From Thioclava sp. SK-1 (GTDB lineage Bacteria > Pseudomonadota > Alphaproteobacteria > Rhodobacterales > Rhodobacteraceae), in contig NZ_MDHA01000022.1 of the NCBI RefSeq assembly GCF_001705665.1, forward strand, positions 1 to 64,000: a stretch of DNA of 64,000 bases, read 5' to 3'. The notes beneath the pieces are model-generated. The model was not told the DNA's origin and made no database searches. It saw only the letters and a list, made by a program, of their open reading frames with translations. The translations under genes were made by a program, and so were the position numbers. The number at the start of each line of letters is the position of its first letter. Position 1 is the first letter of the stretch. Positions 44,847 through 54,069 of this stretch are shown one piece after another.

Positions 44847-45625
44847 CCCAACCCATTTTGAAAGCCCGCGGTCTGGTCAAACGGTATGGCCGTGTCACCG
44901 CCTTGGACAATTGTGATTTCGACCTGTATCCGGGTGAAATTCTGGCAGTCATCGGCGATAACGGCGCGGGGAAATCCTCGTTGATCAAGGCCCTGTCAGG
45001 CGCAGTGCAACCCGACGCCGGCACGGTGGAGCTGGACGGCAAGCCGATCCATTTCCATTCCCCGCTAGAGGCGCAAGAGGCCGGCATTGCGACCGTCTAT
45101 CAAACGCTTGCCCTGTCGCCCGCACTGTCAATCGTGGACAATATGTTCATGGGCCGCGAAATTCGCAAACAAGGGTTTGCAGGCAAAGTTCTGCGAAGCC
45201 TTGATCATGCGAAAATGCGCGAGATCGCACGGAATAAGTTGTCCGAGCTTGGCTTGATGACCATCCAAAACATTGATCAACCGGTTGAAACCCTGTCGGG
45301 CGGTCAGCGCCAAGGTGTCGCCGTGGCCCGTGCCGCAGCCTTTGGCTCCAAGGTCATTATCTTGGATGAGCCCACCGCAGCCCTGGGTGTGAAAGAGAGC
45401 CGCCGCGTGCTGGATCTGATCCAAGACGTGCGCTCGCGTGGGATCCCGATCATCTTGATCAGCCACAACATGCCCCATGTGTTTGAATTGGCCGACCGCA
45501 TCCATGTTCACCGTCTGGGCAAACGTCTGTGCACGATCAAGCCCGACGATTACACGATGTCGGACGCCGTTGCCTTCATGACCGGTGCTAAAGCCGCTCC
45601 GGGCACCGAGACAGAAGCCGCCTAA
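44843..45625 (+). CDS. frcA: Sugar ABC transporter ATP-binding protein (FrcA-like)
   Basis: A 260-residue single-domain ATPase. Walker A GDNGAGKSSLIK, Q-loop region VYQTLALSP, signature LSGGQRQGVAVARA, Walker B KVIILDEPTAALG and the switch His in LISHNMPHV are all present. Most CUT2 transporters (RbsA) have two fused ATPase domains, but FrcA-type proteins have one, which fits. The ATG is fixed by the ATGA overlap with frcC. A strong terminator follows and closes the operon. Confidence 0.92.
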   Translation: MTQPILKARGLVKRYGRVTALDNCDFDLYPGEILAVIGDNGAGKSSLIKALSGAVQPDAGTVELDGKPIHFHSPLEAQEAGIATVYQTLALSPALSIVDNMFMGREIRKQGFAGKVLRSLDHAKMREIARNKLSELGLMTIQNIDQPVETLSGGQRQGVAVARAAAFGSKVIILDEPTAALGVKESRRVLDLIQDVRSRGIPIILISHNMPHVFELADRIHVHRLGKRLCTIKPDDYTMSDAVAFMTGAKAAPGTETEAA

Positions 45626-45657
45626 CCCTATTCCTCCCGTTCCGCTCATGGAACCTG

Positions 45658-45689
45658 GGGCGCAGCCTTCGGGCTGCGCCCTTTTTTTT
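45658..45689 (+). terminator. Strong rho-independent terminator after frcA
   Basis: GGGCGCAGCC (45658-45667), a TTCG tetraloop, GGCTGCGCCC (45672-45681) and eight Ts. A textbook terminator. Confidence 0.96.
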
Positions 45690-45810
45690 GGCACGTCTGG
45701 CAATGGCTGCGCCAAAGAAAAAGTGAACCGCACGGCAGCGGTTTTCATGGCCCAGACTCTGCGAAACGCGTTACCGTCATAGGAAACCGGCCCCCTGGAT
45801 GGAGGGACAG

Positions 45811-47172
45811 ATGGAATTTGCCGAAGTTTCCCTGATCCGTTTTGGCTTTGGCCCCGGGCCGTGGCCTGGTGCAGATGGGCCCGATGACCTGCTGGCTGAT
45901 CTGGCACAGCCCGACCGCACAGGTCAGCGATGGCCCGGCGCAACCCAGCAGCAAGCGCTTGACTTCGTGCGTGATTTTCGTGCCTTGCGCAAAGACTTCC
46001 GCGCAAACCCCGAAGCCGGAAAACTGCCCTTCCGTGCATTGCGCACCCAGATCAAGGATTTGCGTGATGATGCGCTGCGGATCACTTTGGCGCGTGGCGT
46101 TGACGACCGTTTTGGCTTTCGCGAAAGGCTTTGGGCGTTTTGGCGCGATCACTTCACGACGCGTGCGCTGAAATTACAGGATTTCCCGATGGCCATGGCC
46201 CATGCCGAGGCTTTGCGCCCCCATATCGCCGGCCGGTTCACGGATCTGCTGCAAGCCGCCATTTTACATCCAATGATGTTGCAATACTTGGATCAAAGCA
46301 GCTCTATCGGGCCGGGATCTGTAATGGCCCAACGCAAGCCCGATCGCCGCTATGGGTTGAATGAAAATCTCGGCCGAGAGCTGATCGAATTGCACACGCT
46401 TGGCGCCGGTGCCAGCTATACGCAAACCGATGTCCGGCAATTAACCGAGCTTCTGACGGGCCTGCGCGCTACAGATGCCGGCGTGACATTCGCCCCGAAA
46501 TTCGCGGAACCCGGTGCTGAGACCGTTCTGGGCATCCGTTATGGCGGTGACGTGGCCCATAAATCCGATATTGACGCGGCGCTGCAGGCGCTGGCACGCC
46601 ATCCAGATACGGCACAGCATCTGGCGCGCAAACTGGTGGTGCATTTCATTGGCCCGCAGCCTAACCCAACATTGGTCGACACGATGGCGCAAGCCTATCT
46701 TGACGCGGACACCGGACTGATCCCGATGTATGAGGTTTTGCTGACCCACCCGTCTGCACAGACCCCATCTTTCCAAAAGCTGCGTCCGCCGCTGGATTGG
46801 GTTATAACCGCCTTGCGCACGCTAGGTGTGGCAGGAACAGATATCGCCAGCACGCCGTTGAAGCAAATCAACCACGGTGTGTTACAGCCCCTACGCCGGA
46901 TGGGCCAGCCTTGGCGCGAACCTGTTGGTCCCGATGGCTGGGCAGAGGACGCGGCCTATTGGCTTGCGCCCCAGGCCTTGGCCGAACGGATCAATTGGGC
47001 GCTTAAGGTTCCGGCGGCATTGGGGGGCATGCGGCCTGATCCACGCGATGTATTGCCCCATGCGTTGGGCAGCCGCCCTGCCCCGCTGTTACGGCAGGCT
47101 GTGCCGCGCGCTGAATCCTTGGCTGAAGGGCTGGCCCTGATTCTTGTGTCCCCTGAAGTTATGCGGAGGTAA
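45811..47172 (+). CDS. DUF1800-family protein
   Basis: A 453-residue protein of the DUF1800 family, with RFGFGPGPWPGADGPDDLL near the N-terminus and LWAFWRDHFTTRALK. NENLGRELIELHTLGAGASYTQTDVRQL and QHLARKLVVHFIGPQP are the family core. The biochemical role is unknown. These genes are almost always followed by a DUF1501 gene, as here, with 4 bases between. The ATG at 45811 has GGAGGG just upstream; an ATG at 45799 overlaps that site. Confidence 0.88.
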   Translation: MEFAEVSLIRFGFGPGPWPGADGPDDLLADLAQPDRTGQRWPGATQQQALDFVRDFRALRKDFRANPEAGKLPFRALRTQIKDLRDDALRITLARGVDDRFGFRERLWAFWRDHFTTRALKLQDFPMAMAHAEALRPHIAGRFTDLLQAAILHPMMLQYLDQSSSIGPGSVMAQRKPDRRYGLNENLGRELIELHTLGAGASYTQTDVRQLTELLTGLRATDAGVTFAPKFAEPGAETVLGIRYGGDVAHKSDIDAALQALARHPDTAQHLARKLVVHFIGPQPNPTLVDTMAQAYLDADTGLIPMYEVLLTHPSAQTPSFQKLRPPLDWVITALRTLGVAGTDIASTPLKQINHGVLQPLRRMGQPWREPVGPDGWAEDAAYWLAPQALAERINWALKVPAALGGMRPDPRDVLPHALGSRPAPLLRQAVPRAESLAEGLALILVSPEVMRR

Positions 47173-47176
47173 CGTC

Positions 47177-48358
47177 ATGCTATCACGCCGTTTTTTTCTA
47201 CAAGGCGCCACAATGGCGGGGTGTTCGATGGCCGCCCATCCGCTGATGTCCAGCGTGACATTGGCCGACACGCCTGGCGAAAACCGCCTGGCTGTCATCA
47301 TTTTACGCGGCGCCATGGATGGGCTGGATCTAATCCAACCTTATGGTGATCCGCAATTGGCTCTATATCGGCCCAAATTTGACATAGGCCCAAACGCCGG
47401 CGCGGCAGATCTGGATGGGTTCTTCGCGCTGCATCCAGCCATGGCAGAGCTATTACCGTTGTGGCACGCCGGAGAGCTGGGCTTTGCGCATGCCGTGTCC
47501 ACACCCTATCGCGGCCAAAGATCACATTTTGATGGTCAAGATATCCTAGAGGCCGGAACAGGATTAGATGTGCCCGACCCGATGCGTCAGGATGGGTGGT
47601 TGAACCGTTTGTTGCAAACCATGCCCGGAACCCATGCTGAAACTGCCTTTTCTATCGGCACCGCGGATTTGCCGGTACTGACCGGCGCCGCGCCAAGCAC
47701 CGCCTGGACCCCGGATACATGGCTGAATATGTCAGATCAAGGGCGGCGGTTGTTGGACCAGATCTATCATGATGACCCGCTGTTTCGGGACGCCGCACAA
47801 GAGGCGCTGTCCCTGACGCAAGGAGAACGCCCGGCAGCCTATGCCGCGCAAAAAGGCAAGACAGCCGCGTCGGAATCTCTGGCGGCCTTCGCCGCGCAGA
47901 AAATGCGCGGCAGCACCCGAATTGCGGCCTTTTCATTGTCGGGGTGGGACACACATGTGAACCAACGGCTGGCGATGGCCGGACCCGTGGCGCAGCTGGC
48001 CGCAATGATCCGCGTGATGAAATCCGAACTGGGTCCCGTTTGGGCACGGACCAGCGTGCTGGCGCTCACCGAATTCGGGCGCACTGCAGCGCAGAATGGT
48101 TCTGGCGGGACAGATCATGGTACGGGGGGTGTGGCGGTTATGGCAGGCGGTGCGCTGCGCGGTGGCCGGGTTATTGGCGATTGGCCGGGTCTGGATGAAG
48201 CTGCACTGCTTGATCGTCGCGATTTGATGCCAACGCAAGATGTGCGTGCCATTGCCGGTTGGGCCTTACGCGGGTTGTTCGGCACCGAACGTGCCGCGAT
48301 AGAACAGGTGATTTTCCCCGGACTGGATTTAGGGGACGATCCGCGTATCCTTTTGTAA
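47177..48358 (+). CDS. DUF1501-family protein with Tat-like signal
   Basis: A 393-residue protein starting MLSRRFFLQGATMAG, an SRRFF-type twin-arginine signal, so it is probably exported folded. The DUF1501 (sulfatase-like alkaline-phosphatase fold) core is visible as VIILRGAMDGLDLIQPYGDP, GFAHAVSTPYRGQRSHFDGQD and FSLSGWDTHVNQ, plus LTEFGRTAAQNGSGGTDHG and later GGRVIGDWPGL. Asp, His and Ser/Thr metal-site candidates are in the SHFDGQD and DTH segments. Function unknown. The partner DUF1800 gene is directly upstream, and GGAGG precedes the ATG. Confidence 0.88.
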   Translation: MLSRRFFLQGATMAGCSMAAHPLMSSVTLADTPGENRLAVIILRGAMDGLDLIQPYGDPQLALYRPKFDIGPNAGAADLDGFFALHPAMAELLPLWHAGELGFAHAVSTPYRGQRSHFDGQDILEAGTGLDVPDPMRQDGWLNRLLQTMPGTHAETAFSIGTADLPVLTGAAPSTAWTPDTWLNMSDQGRRLLDQIYHDDPLFRDAAQEALSLTQGERPAAYAAQKGKTAASESLAAFAAQKMRGSTRIAAFSLSGWDTHVNQRLAMAGPVAQLAAMIRVMKSELGPVWARTSVLALTEFGRTAAQNGSGGTDHGTGGVAVMAGGALRGGRVIGDWPGLDEAALLDRRDLMPTQDVRAIAGWALRGLFGTERAAIEQVIFPGLDLGDDPRILL

Positions 48359-48458
48359 TCGGGCAGATGCTACCGCGACGATTGCGGATTGCGCTTGTAA
48401 TTATGCGTCGTTAGCCTCTTGCGGGCGGCGCTTGGCCGTTTGATCATCGGAGACGGCT

Positions 48459-49169
48459 ATGGCCAAGCAGTTTGGTGCCCCATTAGGCGAATGGACCCCA
48501 CCGCAAGCGCCGGATTTGGAACGGATGCAGGGGCGCTATACCCGGCTTGAGCGGCTGCGCCCGGATCATGCACACGGTTTATTTTCCGCATTTAACGGCG
48601 ATGATACGCTGTGGGATTATATGCCCACCGGCCCGTTCCAATCAGAAACCGGGTTCATTCGTTGGATCAATGAACAATCGGTCTCATTGGACCCGCTGTT
48701 CTACGCAGTGATTGATCCACAGACCGACCGCGCCGTGGGAATCATGTCCTATTTGCGTATCGCACCCGAAATCGGATCTATTGAATTGGGGTTTATAACC
48801 CTGTCTGCCGCATTACAGCGCAGCCGGGCCGCGACAGAGGCATTTATCTTGATGATCGGCTCGGCTTTTACGGCGGGATACCGACGGTTTGAATGGAAAT
48901 GCGACAGTCTGAACTTGCCCTCACGCCGGGCCGCCCAGCGGCTTGGCCTCAGCTATGAAGGGGTATTCCGGCAGGCTACGCATTACAAAGGCCGCAATCG
49001 GGACACTGCATGGTTTGCCGCCACGGATAAGGACTGGCCCGCGCTACAAGCTGCCTATGCGGCGTGGCTGGACCCTGCGAATTTCGATGCTGCCGGGCAA
49101 CAAAATGAATCCCTGTCAGATTTGACCAGGCTTGTGCGGGTCAGTGATGATCCCGCGCTCGGCGCCTGA
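48459..49169 (+). CDS. GNAT-family N-acetyltransferase (RimJ/RimL-like)
   Basis: A 236-residue protein with a RimJ/RimL-like acetyltransferase domain: TLWDYMPTGPFQSETGFIRWI, VGIMSYLRIAPEIGSIELGFI, then EWKCDSLNLPSRRAAQRLGL. The last matches the conserved Asn-x-x-S and helix that close the acetyl-CoA site. GYEGVFRQ-like (SYEGVFRQATHYKGRNRDT) is also typical. The RQGVG loop is weak. Convergent with the response-regulator gene, 7 bases apart. Substrate unknown. Confidence 0.87.
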   Translation: MAKQFGAPLGEWTPPQAPDLERMQGRYTRLERLRPDHAHGLFSAFNGDDTLWDYMPTGPFQSETGFIRWINEQSVSLDPLFYAVIDPQTDRAVGIMSYLRIAPEIGSIELGFITLSAALQRSRAATEAFILMIGSAFTAGYRRFEWKCDSLNLPSRRAAQRLGLSYEGVFRQATHYKGRNRDTAWFAATDKDWPALQAAYAAWLDPANFDAAGQQNESLSDLTRLVRVSDDPALGA

Positions 49170-49176
49170 CAAAACA

Positions 49177-49887
49177 TCAGATCAAGCTGCCAGCATCGAT
49201 ACGGTCATTGACCATAACGGATAGGCGCGAAATCTGCGCATCAGACGCGCCGCCCGCCTGCACCAATGCCGCGGCGGCGTTTTCCAAATCTTCATCATGG
49301 GCAGAGCGCGCGACACCGGATAAAAACTGCGCGACATATCCCAACGAGGCCGGGTCCCGGGCTTGCGACAGCACCTCTGCCATATGGTTCAGATCGTCAC
49401 GCAGGGCGATGGGATCAGGGTTGATATGGTCATCCTTGGCAACTGTGACCCCTATCGGGCGCTCCCCTTGCGGCAAAACTGCCAAAACGGCCTGCTGAAA
49501 CAACGCAAGGCTTTCCACCGGTTTGGGTAAAAACCCATCCGCACCCGCCGCATAGGCGACCGTCTCCATCCCGATATCGCCCGACGTTCCCAACACGGCT
49601 GGCATTGCCTGCCCCAGCTTCTTGACGGCCTCAATCAGATCCGCGCCAGAGCCATCAGGCAAGCCAAGATCCACGATCACCACAGAGGGACGATAGGTTT
49701 GCAAATGCCGGTGGGCAGAGCGCAGGCAGTCCGCACGCCTTATGCGCGCACCTGAACGCAGGCACAAAAGCCGCATCGCCTCCGATGCATATCGGCTGTC
49801 TTCAACAACCAGAACGGTCAGTCCCAGCAGGGGGCGTGCAGCGCTGGCATGGCGGTGACCCAAAAGGCCGGTAACATCGTCACTCAT
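49177..49887 (-). CDS. Response regulator with an unassigned C-terminal domain
   Basis: A 236-residue protein. Residues about 22-145 form a receiver domain: the acidic pair in VVED (29-30), phospho-accepting Asp73 in VIVDLGLPDG, Thr/Ser at 101-102 and Lys122 in FLPKP. The C-terminal 90 residues are helical (LRDDLNHMAEVLSQARD, LGYVAQFLSGVARSAHDEDL) and resemble a histidine-phosphotransfer-like bundle, although no clear HPt His motif is present. There is no DNA-binding domain. No cognate kinase is adjacent, so it is an orphan regulator here. Confidence 0.82.
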   Translation of the reverse strand: MSDDVTGLLGHRHASAARPLLGLTVLVVEDSRYASEAMRLLCLRSGARIRRADCLRSAHRHLQTYRPSVVIVDLGLPDGSGADLIEAVKKLGQAMPAVLGTSGDIGMETVAYAAGADGFLPKPVESLALFQQAVLAVLPQGERPIGVTVAKDDHINPDPIALRDDLNHMAEVLSQARDPASLGYVAQFLSGVARSAHDEDLENAAAALVQAGGASDAQISRLSVMVNDRIDAGSLI

Positions 49888-50069
49888 CAGATTTCTCCTG
49901 TGCTGGGATTCGCGGTGTAACCTCAGTTAAGCCCTGATTAGGTGAACGAGAGGTTAAATTAAGCACCGTTTTACCGGCTGCGACCTTTGGATGGGCTAAG
50001 GGGAAAAGGGCTTGCGTGAACCGGTGCCGCTGCCTAGACCGAAGACAGGGCAAGTGTTGGAGGACGCGA

Positions 50070-50474
50070 ATGATTGGACGACTTAACCATGTTGCAATTG
50101 CTGTGCCGGATCTTACGGCCGCCGCAGCGCAATATCGTGACACTTTGGGCGCCGCTGTTGGGCAACCACAAGATGAACCCGACCACGGCGTCACGGTAAT
50201 TTTCATCAACCTCCCTAATACAAAGATTGAACTGCTTTACCCGCTTGGCGAAGACAGCCCGATCAACGGATTTCTGGCCAAAAATCCCGCCGGTGGCATC
50301 CATCACATGTGCTATGAGGTCGACGACATCCTAGCCGCCCGCGATAAGCTGAAAGCCGAAGGCGCGCGCGTTCTGGGAAGCGGCGAGCCGAAAATCGGCG
50401 CACATGGCAAGCCCGTCTTGTTCTTGCATCCCAAAGATTTCAACGGCTGCCTTATTGAACTGGAGCAGGTTTAA
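50070..50474 (+). CDS. mce: Methylmalonyl-CoA epimerase
   Basis: A 134-residue VOC-fold metalloenzyme that interconverts the (S) and (R) forms of methylmalonyl-CoA in propionyl-CoA degradation. LNHVAIAVPDLTAAAAQYRD (metal His), KIELLYPLGEDSPI, GGIHHMCYEVDDI (second His) and GCLIELEQV (Glu) give the expected His/His/Glu metal ligands. The ATG at 50070 has TTGGAGGA upstream. It overlaps the DUF1467 gene (TAATG), a pairing common in Rhodobacteraceae. Confidence 0.92.
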   Translation: MIGRLNHVAIAVPDLTAAAAQYRDTLGAAVGQPQDEPDHGVTVIFINLPNTKIELLYPLGEDSPINGFLAKNPAGGIHHMCYEVDDILAARDKLKAEGARVLGSGEPKIGAHGKPVLFLHPKDFNGCLIELEQV

Positions 50475-50743
50475 TGAGCCTAACCGGCGGCATCGTCTTA
50501 TTCGCAGTCATCTGGTTCATGGTGTTCTTTGTCGTCTTGCCACAACGGCTGAAAACGCAAGGGGATGTTCAGCAAATCGTGCCCGGCACGCCCGCCTCGG
50601 CGCCATCCGAGCTGCGGCTAAAGCGCAAGGTTGTGATAACATCTGCCATCGCGGTGGTTTTATGGAGCATCATCGCCACAATCATCTTGTCGGGGATGAT
50701 CTCGATCCATGATCTGGATTGGTTTAACCGCGTAAAAGATTGA
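50474..50743 (+). CDS. DUF1467 membrane protein
   Basis: An 89-residue protein with two transmembrane segments (about residues 6-24 and 54-75), separated by a cytoplasmic loop RLKTQGDVQQIVPGTPASAP. The FVVLPQRLKTQGDVQQIVPGT stretch is the DUF1467 signature. Function unknown. Its ATG overlaps the TAA of mce. Confidence 0.87.
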   Translation: MSLTGGIVLFAVIWFMVFFVVLPQRLKTQGDVQQIVPGTPASAPSELRLKRKVVITSAIAVVLWSIIATIILSGMISIHDLDWFNRVKD

Positions 50744-50804
50744 TTGGAACCATCACCGCCATGACCCGTTCCCCTTTTGCAGTTGCAGCAAAAAGGAGCA
50801 CGTC

Positions 50805-51518
50805 ATGGTCCCAGAATGGTTCACCGGTCTTGCATGGGTGTCATTGGCTGCGGGGCTGATATGTGCCGCCCTGTTGATTTTGGACTTACGGAAGAACCCA
50901 CCACACATGGCGATCATGGCCTGGGTTTGGCCAATCGCGGCGTTGTTTGGGCATGTTCTTGTTCTATGGTTCTATTTCCGGCATGGTCGTATGGCAGGGC
51001 ATATGCATGGCGACGAGCATCACCACATGCCGCAATCTTCCATGCCTGTCGCCGTTGCCAAAGGTGCGCTGCATTGCGGCGCAGGCTGCACATTGGGCGA
51101 CATTTTAGCCGAATGTCTGGTGCTGCTGGCACCTGCTGTTTTGATCCCGTTCGGCTGGCCCGATTATTGGGGCGACCGGATTTTTGCTATATGGGGACTG
51201 GATTTCATTCTGGCGCTGGGGATTGGCGTGGTCTTCCAATATTTCGCGATTGCGCCGATGCGCGGCTTGGGCGTGGCACAGGGCCTGAAAACAGCGTTTA
51301 AAGCCGATGTAGCATCACTTACCGCATGGCAAATCGGGATGTATGGGATAATGGCGCTATTCCATTTCGGCCTGTTCAAACATATGTGGAACACCGAATT
51401 GACCGCCACCACACCGCAATTTTGGTTTGCGATGCAAATTGCCATGATGGCAGGGTTTGTGACCGCCTACCCAGTGAACTGGCTGTTGATTTCCCGCGGC
51501 ATCAAAGAGCGGATGTAA
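50805..51518 (+). CDS. DUF4396 membrane protein
   Basis: A 237-residue membrane protein with about six hydrophobic segments. It has a His-rich soluble loop (HMHGDEHHHMP, about residues 66-76) and then GALHCGAGCTLGDILAE, the hallmark of DUF4396. The His-rich loop suggests possible metal binding. The C-terminal half has FQYFAIAPMRGLG and AMQIAMMAGFVTAYPVNWLL. Function unknown. GGAGCACGTC precedes the ATG. Convergent with the EI24 gene. Confidence 0.83.
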   Translation: MVPEWFTGLAWVSLAAGLICAALLILDLRKNPPHMAIMAWVWPIAALFGHVLVLWFYFRHGRMAGHMHGDEHHHMPQSSMPVAVAKGALHCGAGCTLGDILAECLVLLAPAVLIPFGWPDYWGDRIFAIWGLDFILALGIGVVFQYFAIAPMRGLGVAQGLKTAFKADVASLTAWQIGMYGIMALFHFGLFKHMWNTELTATTPQFWFAMQIAMMAGFVTAYPVNWLLISRGIKERM

Positions 51519-51520
51519 TT

Positions 51521-52240
51521 TTACGCGGCCGGCAACGGTGCCGGCCTGCGCCCCTCTAACCGATGGAACAGATGGGTAAAGGCTGCCGCGCCCAACACCG
51601 GAACACAGAGGTTCACGAAGGGGATAGACAGCGGCACTGCCATCAATGCGCCCGTCATCCATATGGTCATCTTGTGGCGCAGATACATCTGCCGCACTTG
51701 CTCACGCTGCATACGGCGCGCTGCGGCCATCTGAAAATACTCCCGGCCCAGAAGATACCCGTTCAGACCAAAGAATAAAAAGGGCGCCAAGGGGATCACA
51801 AAGGGATAAATCAGCAGCGCCAATAGGTTGGCCACGACAATCACGCCCATAAAGCGCAAGCTGTCGCCCAATGTCTCGGCCAGCGTAAAGCGTCGGATCT
51901 CGGGCAGGCCGGGGTAATGCGCACCCTCAACCATTTCGGCAACATCTTCCAAAAAGAACCCGGTGAAGATGGAAGCCACCGGAAACATCAACACGACCGA
52001 AAGCACCATCATCATCCCGACAATCGCAAAGGATAAGATGTTATCGACCCAAGTGATGGTATAGCCGGTGAAGGGCAAGGTGATCTGATCAGGCAAAAAC
52101 AGCCCCACGCCCCAGACCACAACGACCGTCATCGCAAACAACAGGGCAATCGCAAGCGCGATCCCCTTCAGCAAGATCTTCAATGCGCCGGGACGTAAAA
52201 GATCCTCGAATGCATTCGCAATAGAGGGAAAAATGATCAT
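51521..52240 (-). CDS. EI24/CysZ-like membrane protein
   Basis: A 239-residue membrane protein with four to six hydrophobic segments in the EI24 domain arrangement. FPVASIFTGFFLEDVAEMVE, VIPLAPFLFFGLNGYLLGREYFQMAAARRM and IPFVNLCVPVLGAAAFTHLFHRL are typical of bacterial EI24/CysZ proteins. CysZ is a sulfate permease, but most alphaproteobacterial members are uncharacterised. The ATG overlaps the stop of the nitroreductase gene (ATGA), so they form an operon. Confidence 0.82.
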   Translation of the reverse strand: MIIFPSIANAFEDLLRPGALKILLKGIALAIALLFAMTVVVVWGVGLFLPDQITLPFTGYTITWVDNILSFAIVGMMMVLSVVLMFPVASIFTGFFLEDVAEMVEGAHYPGLPEIRRFTLAETLGDSLRFMGVIVVANLLALLIYPFVIPLAPFLFFGLNGYLLGREYFQMAAARRMQREQVRQMYLRHKMTIWMTGALMAVPLSIPFVNLCVPVLGAAAFTHLFHRLEGRRPAPLPAA

Positions 52241-52836
52241 ACGTCGATCCAGCTGACAACCACATCCTGATCAGGCCGCGGGCGATCCGTGGGAACAATC
52301 GCTTCGGTGCCGATGTGAATAAACCCGGCCACCCATTCGCCCGGTGCCAACTTCAAATGCTGCTTAGCAAAATCAGCGTCATGCGCGGCCCAACCCGAAA
52401 GCCAATTGGCCCCCCAGCCTGCCGCCAATGCCGCCATCAACACACCGTAACAGGCCGCGCCTGCGGACAGGGTTTGTTCAATTTCAGGCACTTTAGGGCT
52501 GTCTTTGGGTACTGCGATCACCGCGACACACAGATGACTGTCTTCAAATTGCTTGGCGGCCTTATCCGGGTCTGCCCCATGCTGAGCGCTGGCCCCATCC
52601 CGCGCCGCCCGGCCCAGACGTTCCAATGCGCTACGTTGCAACACCAGGAAACGCCACGGCTCCAGCTTACCATGATCCGGCGTGCGTAGCCCGGCGGTCA
52701 GGATCGGCTGTAGCGCCGCGCGATCAGGCACCGGCAGCGCCAATGTCTTCGCCGGACGAGAGCGCCGCGTCAGCAGAAACTCCAGCGCCGCCGGATCGGC
52801 CTTTGCTGGATTGATCGCGCCCATCGGGATGTCCAT
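52237..52836 (-). CDS. Nitroreductase-family protein
   Basis: A 199-residue FMN-dependent nitroreductase-like protein. LLTRRSRPAKTLALP is the N-terminal FMN-binding R-x-S/R-x motif, GLRTPDHGKLEPWRFLVL the substrate/FMN segment, and LSAGAACYGVLMAALAAGWGANWLSGW the dimer helix. This is the YdjA-like group. Physiological substrate unknown. Overlaps the EI24 gene by four bases. Confidence 0.86.
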   Translation of the reverse strand: MDIPMGAINPAKADPAALEFLLTRRSRPAKTLALPVPDRAALQPILTAGLRTPDHGKLEPWRFLVLQRSALERLGRAARDGASAQHGADPDKAAKQFEDSHLCVAVIAVPKDSPKVPEIEQTLSAGAACYGVLMAALAAGWGANWLSGWAAHDADFAKQHLKLAPGEWVAGFIHIGTEAIVPTDRPRPDQDVVVSWIDV

Positions 52837-52914
52837 CGCATATCTCCTTCATCTGCCACGGCAATATCAGCACGCGAAGCATGGGTTTCAAGCCACCGCG
52901 ACAGGATATGACGA

Positions 52915-54006
52915 TTAAAACCCGAAATACCTGACCAATTCATCAAGGTATTCGGATGTGTGCGCGATCCAGCGGGATTTAGGCTGACGTGTGCGCAGAT
53001 TTTGCGCCAGCGGATCAGGGACTGAAATCTTGCTTCCTGACATTTCCGACAAAACCGCATGGCCGCAAAATGGCACATAGGCTTCGGAGTAGCCGCCTTC
53101 ATGCGTGACCATCAAACGCCCCTCACACAGGGCATCCGCGGCCTGCATCGCGCGCTGTGTCAGCAACTGGTAGCTTTCAACCCCCAGCACCATCTGCGCA
53201 ATCGGGTCGCAAATCCCTGCGTCATAGCCGCATGCGATGATGATGCCATCGGGCTGATGGCGCGCCAAAGCAGGGGCGACGATTTTGTCCCATGCTTCAA
53301 GATAGCTGACCTGCCCCGTGCCCGGCGGCAATGGGATGTTTATATTGCTGTTTTGCGCGCCGCGAATGTCGACATCGCCGGTTTCGAGAGGATAGTTATG
53401 CTCTTGGTGCAACGAAATCGTCAAAACATCCGGGTCATCCAGAAACACCGCCTCCGTGCCATTGCCATGATGCACATCCCAATCCACCACTGCAAAGCGC
53501 TGGCCCTGCCCTGCCGCCTGTGCCGCACGAATGGCCACCGCGATGTTGTTGATCAGACAAAACCCATTGGGAAAATCGGGTAAGGCATGATGCCCCGGCG
53601 GGCGCGACAAGGAATAGCTGTTGCGATAGCGCCCTGTCATCACCTGCGACAAGGCCTGCACCGCAAGCCCGGCGGACAGCGCTGCCAGCTCATACCCGCC
53701 TTTCATGAAGGGGGTGCGCAGCCCCAATTCCCCCCCGCCGGCATCCGATGTGGCTTTAAACACATCCAGATAGCTTGCCGGATGCACCCGGTTCAGATCC
53801 GCATAGCTGGCTTCGGGGGCAGAGCCCGCATCGATCTGCGCCATCAACCCCGACACGCGCAGCAAATTAACCAAGCGCCGCTTGGTCTCGGGGCTTTCGG
53901 GCAGGCCACCGCCGGGCTGCACAAAGCCGCCAACAGGTAATGTCAGTGCATAATTCCCGCCGCCATGCCAGAATGAACGCTCATCATGGAAGAACCCTGT
54001 CTGCAT
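52915..54006 (-). CDS. Histone-deacetylase-like amidohydrolase
   Basis: A 363-residue zinc amidohydrolase of the class II HDAC/acetylpolyamine amidohydrolase superfamily. Family motifs are YSLSRPPGHHALPDFPNGFCLINN (active-site His-His), VVDWDVHHGNGTEAVF (Asp and His zinc ligands) and DGIIIACGYDAGICDP (third metal Asp), plus THEGGYSEAYVPFCG. Bacterial members deacetylate polyamines or other small acyl-amines; histones are absent. I chose the ATG at 54006 because the product then starts MQTGFFHDERSFWHGGG, the usual N-terminus; the frame extends to 54084 without a signal. Divergent from the DUF167 gene. Confidence 0.9.
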   Translation of the reverse strand: MQTGFFHDERSFWHGGGNYALTLPVGGFVQPGGGLPESPETKRRLVNLLRVSGLMAQIDAGSAPEASYADLNRVHPASYLDVFKATSDAGGGELGLRTPFMKGGYELAALSAGLAVQALSQVMTGRYRNSYSLSRPPGHHALPDFPNGFCLINNIAVAIRAAQAAGQGQRFAVVDWDVHHGNGTEAVFLDDPDVLTISLHQEHNYPLETGDVDIRGAQNSNINIPLPPGTGQVSYLEAWDKIVAPALARHQPDGIIIACGYDAGICDPIAQMVLGVESYQLLTQRAMQAADALCEGRLMVTHEGGYSEAYVPFCGHAVLSEMSGSKISVPDPLAQNLRTRQPKSRWIAHTSEYLDELVRYFGF

Positions 54007-54069
54007 CTTGCCTGCCTTTGCATGATTGTCGACAATTATCCTAGACCTAAAAACGAGGCATGAAAAGGC

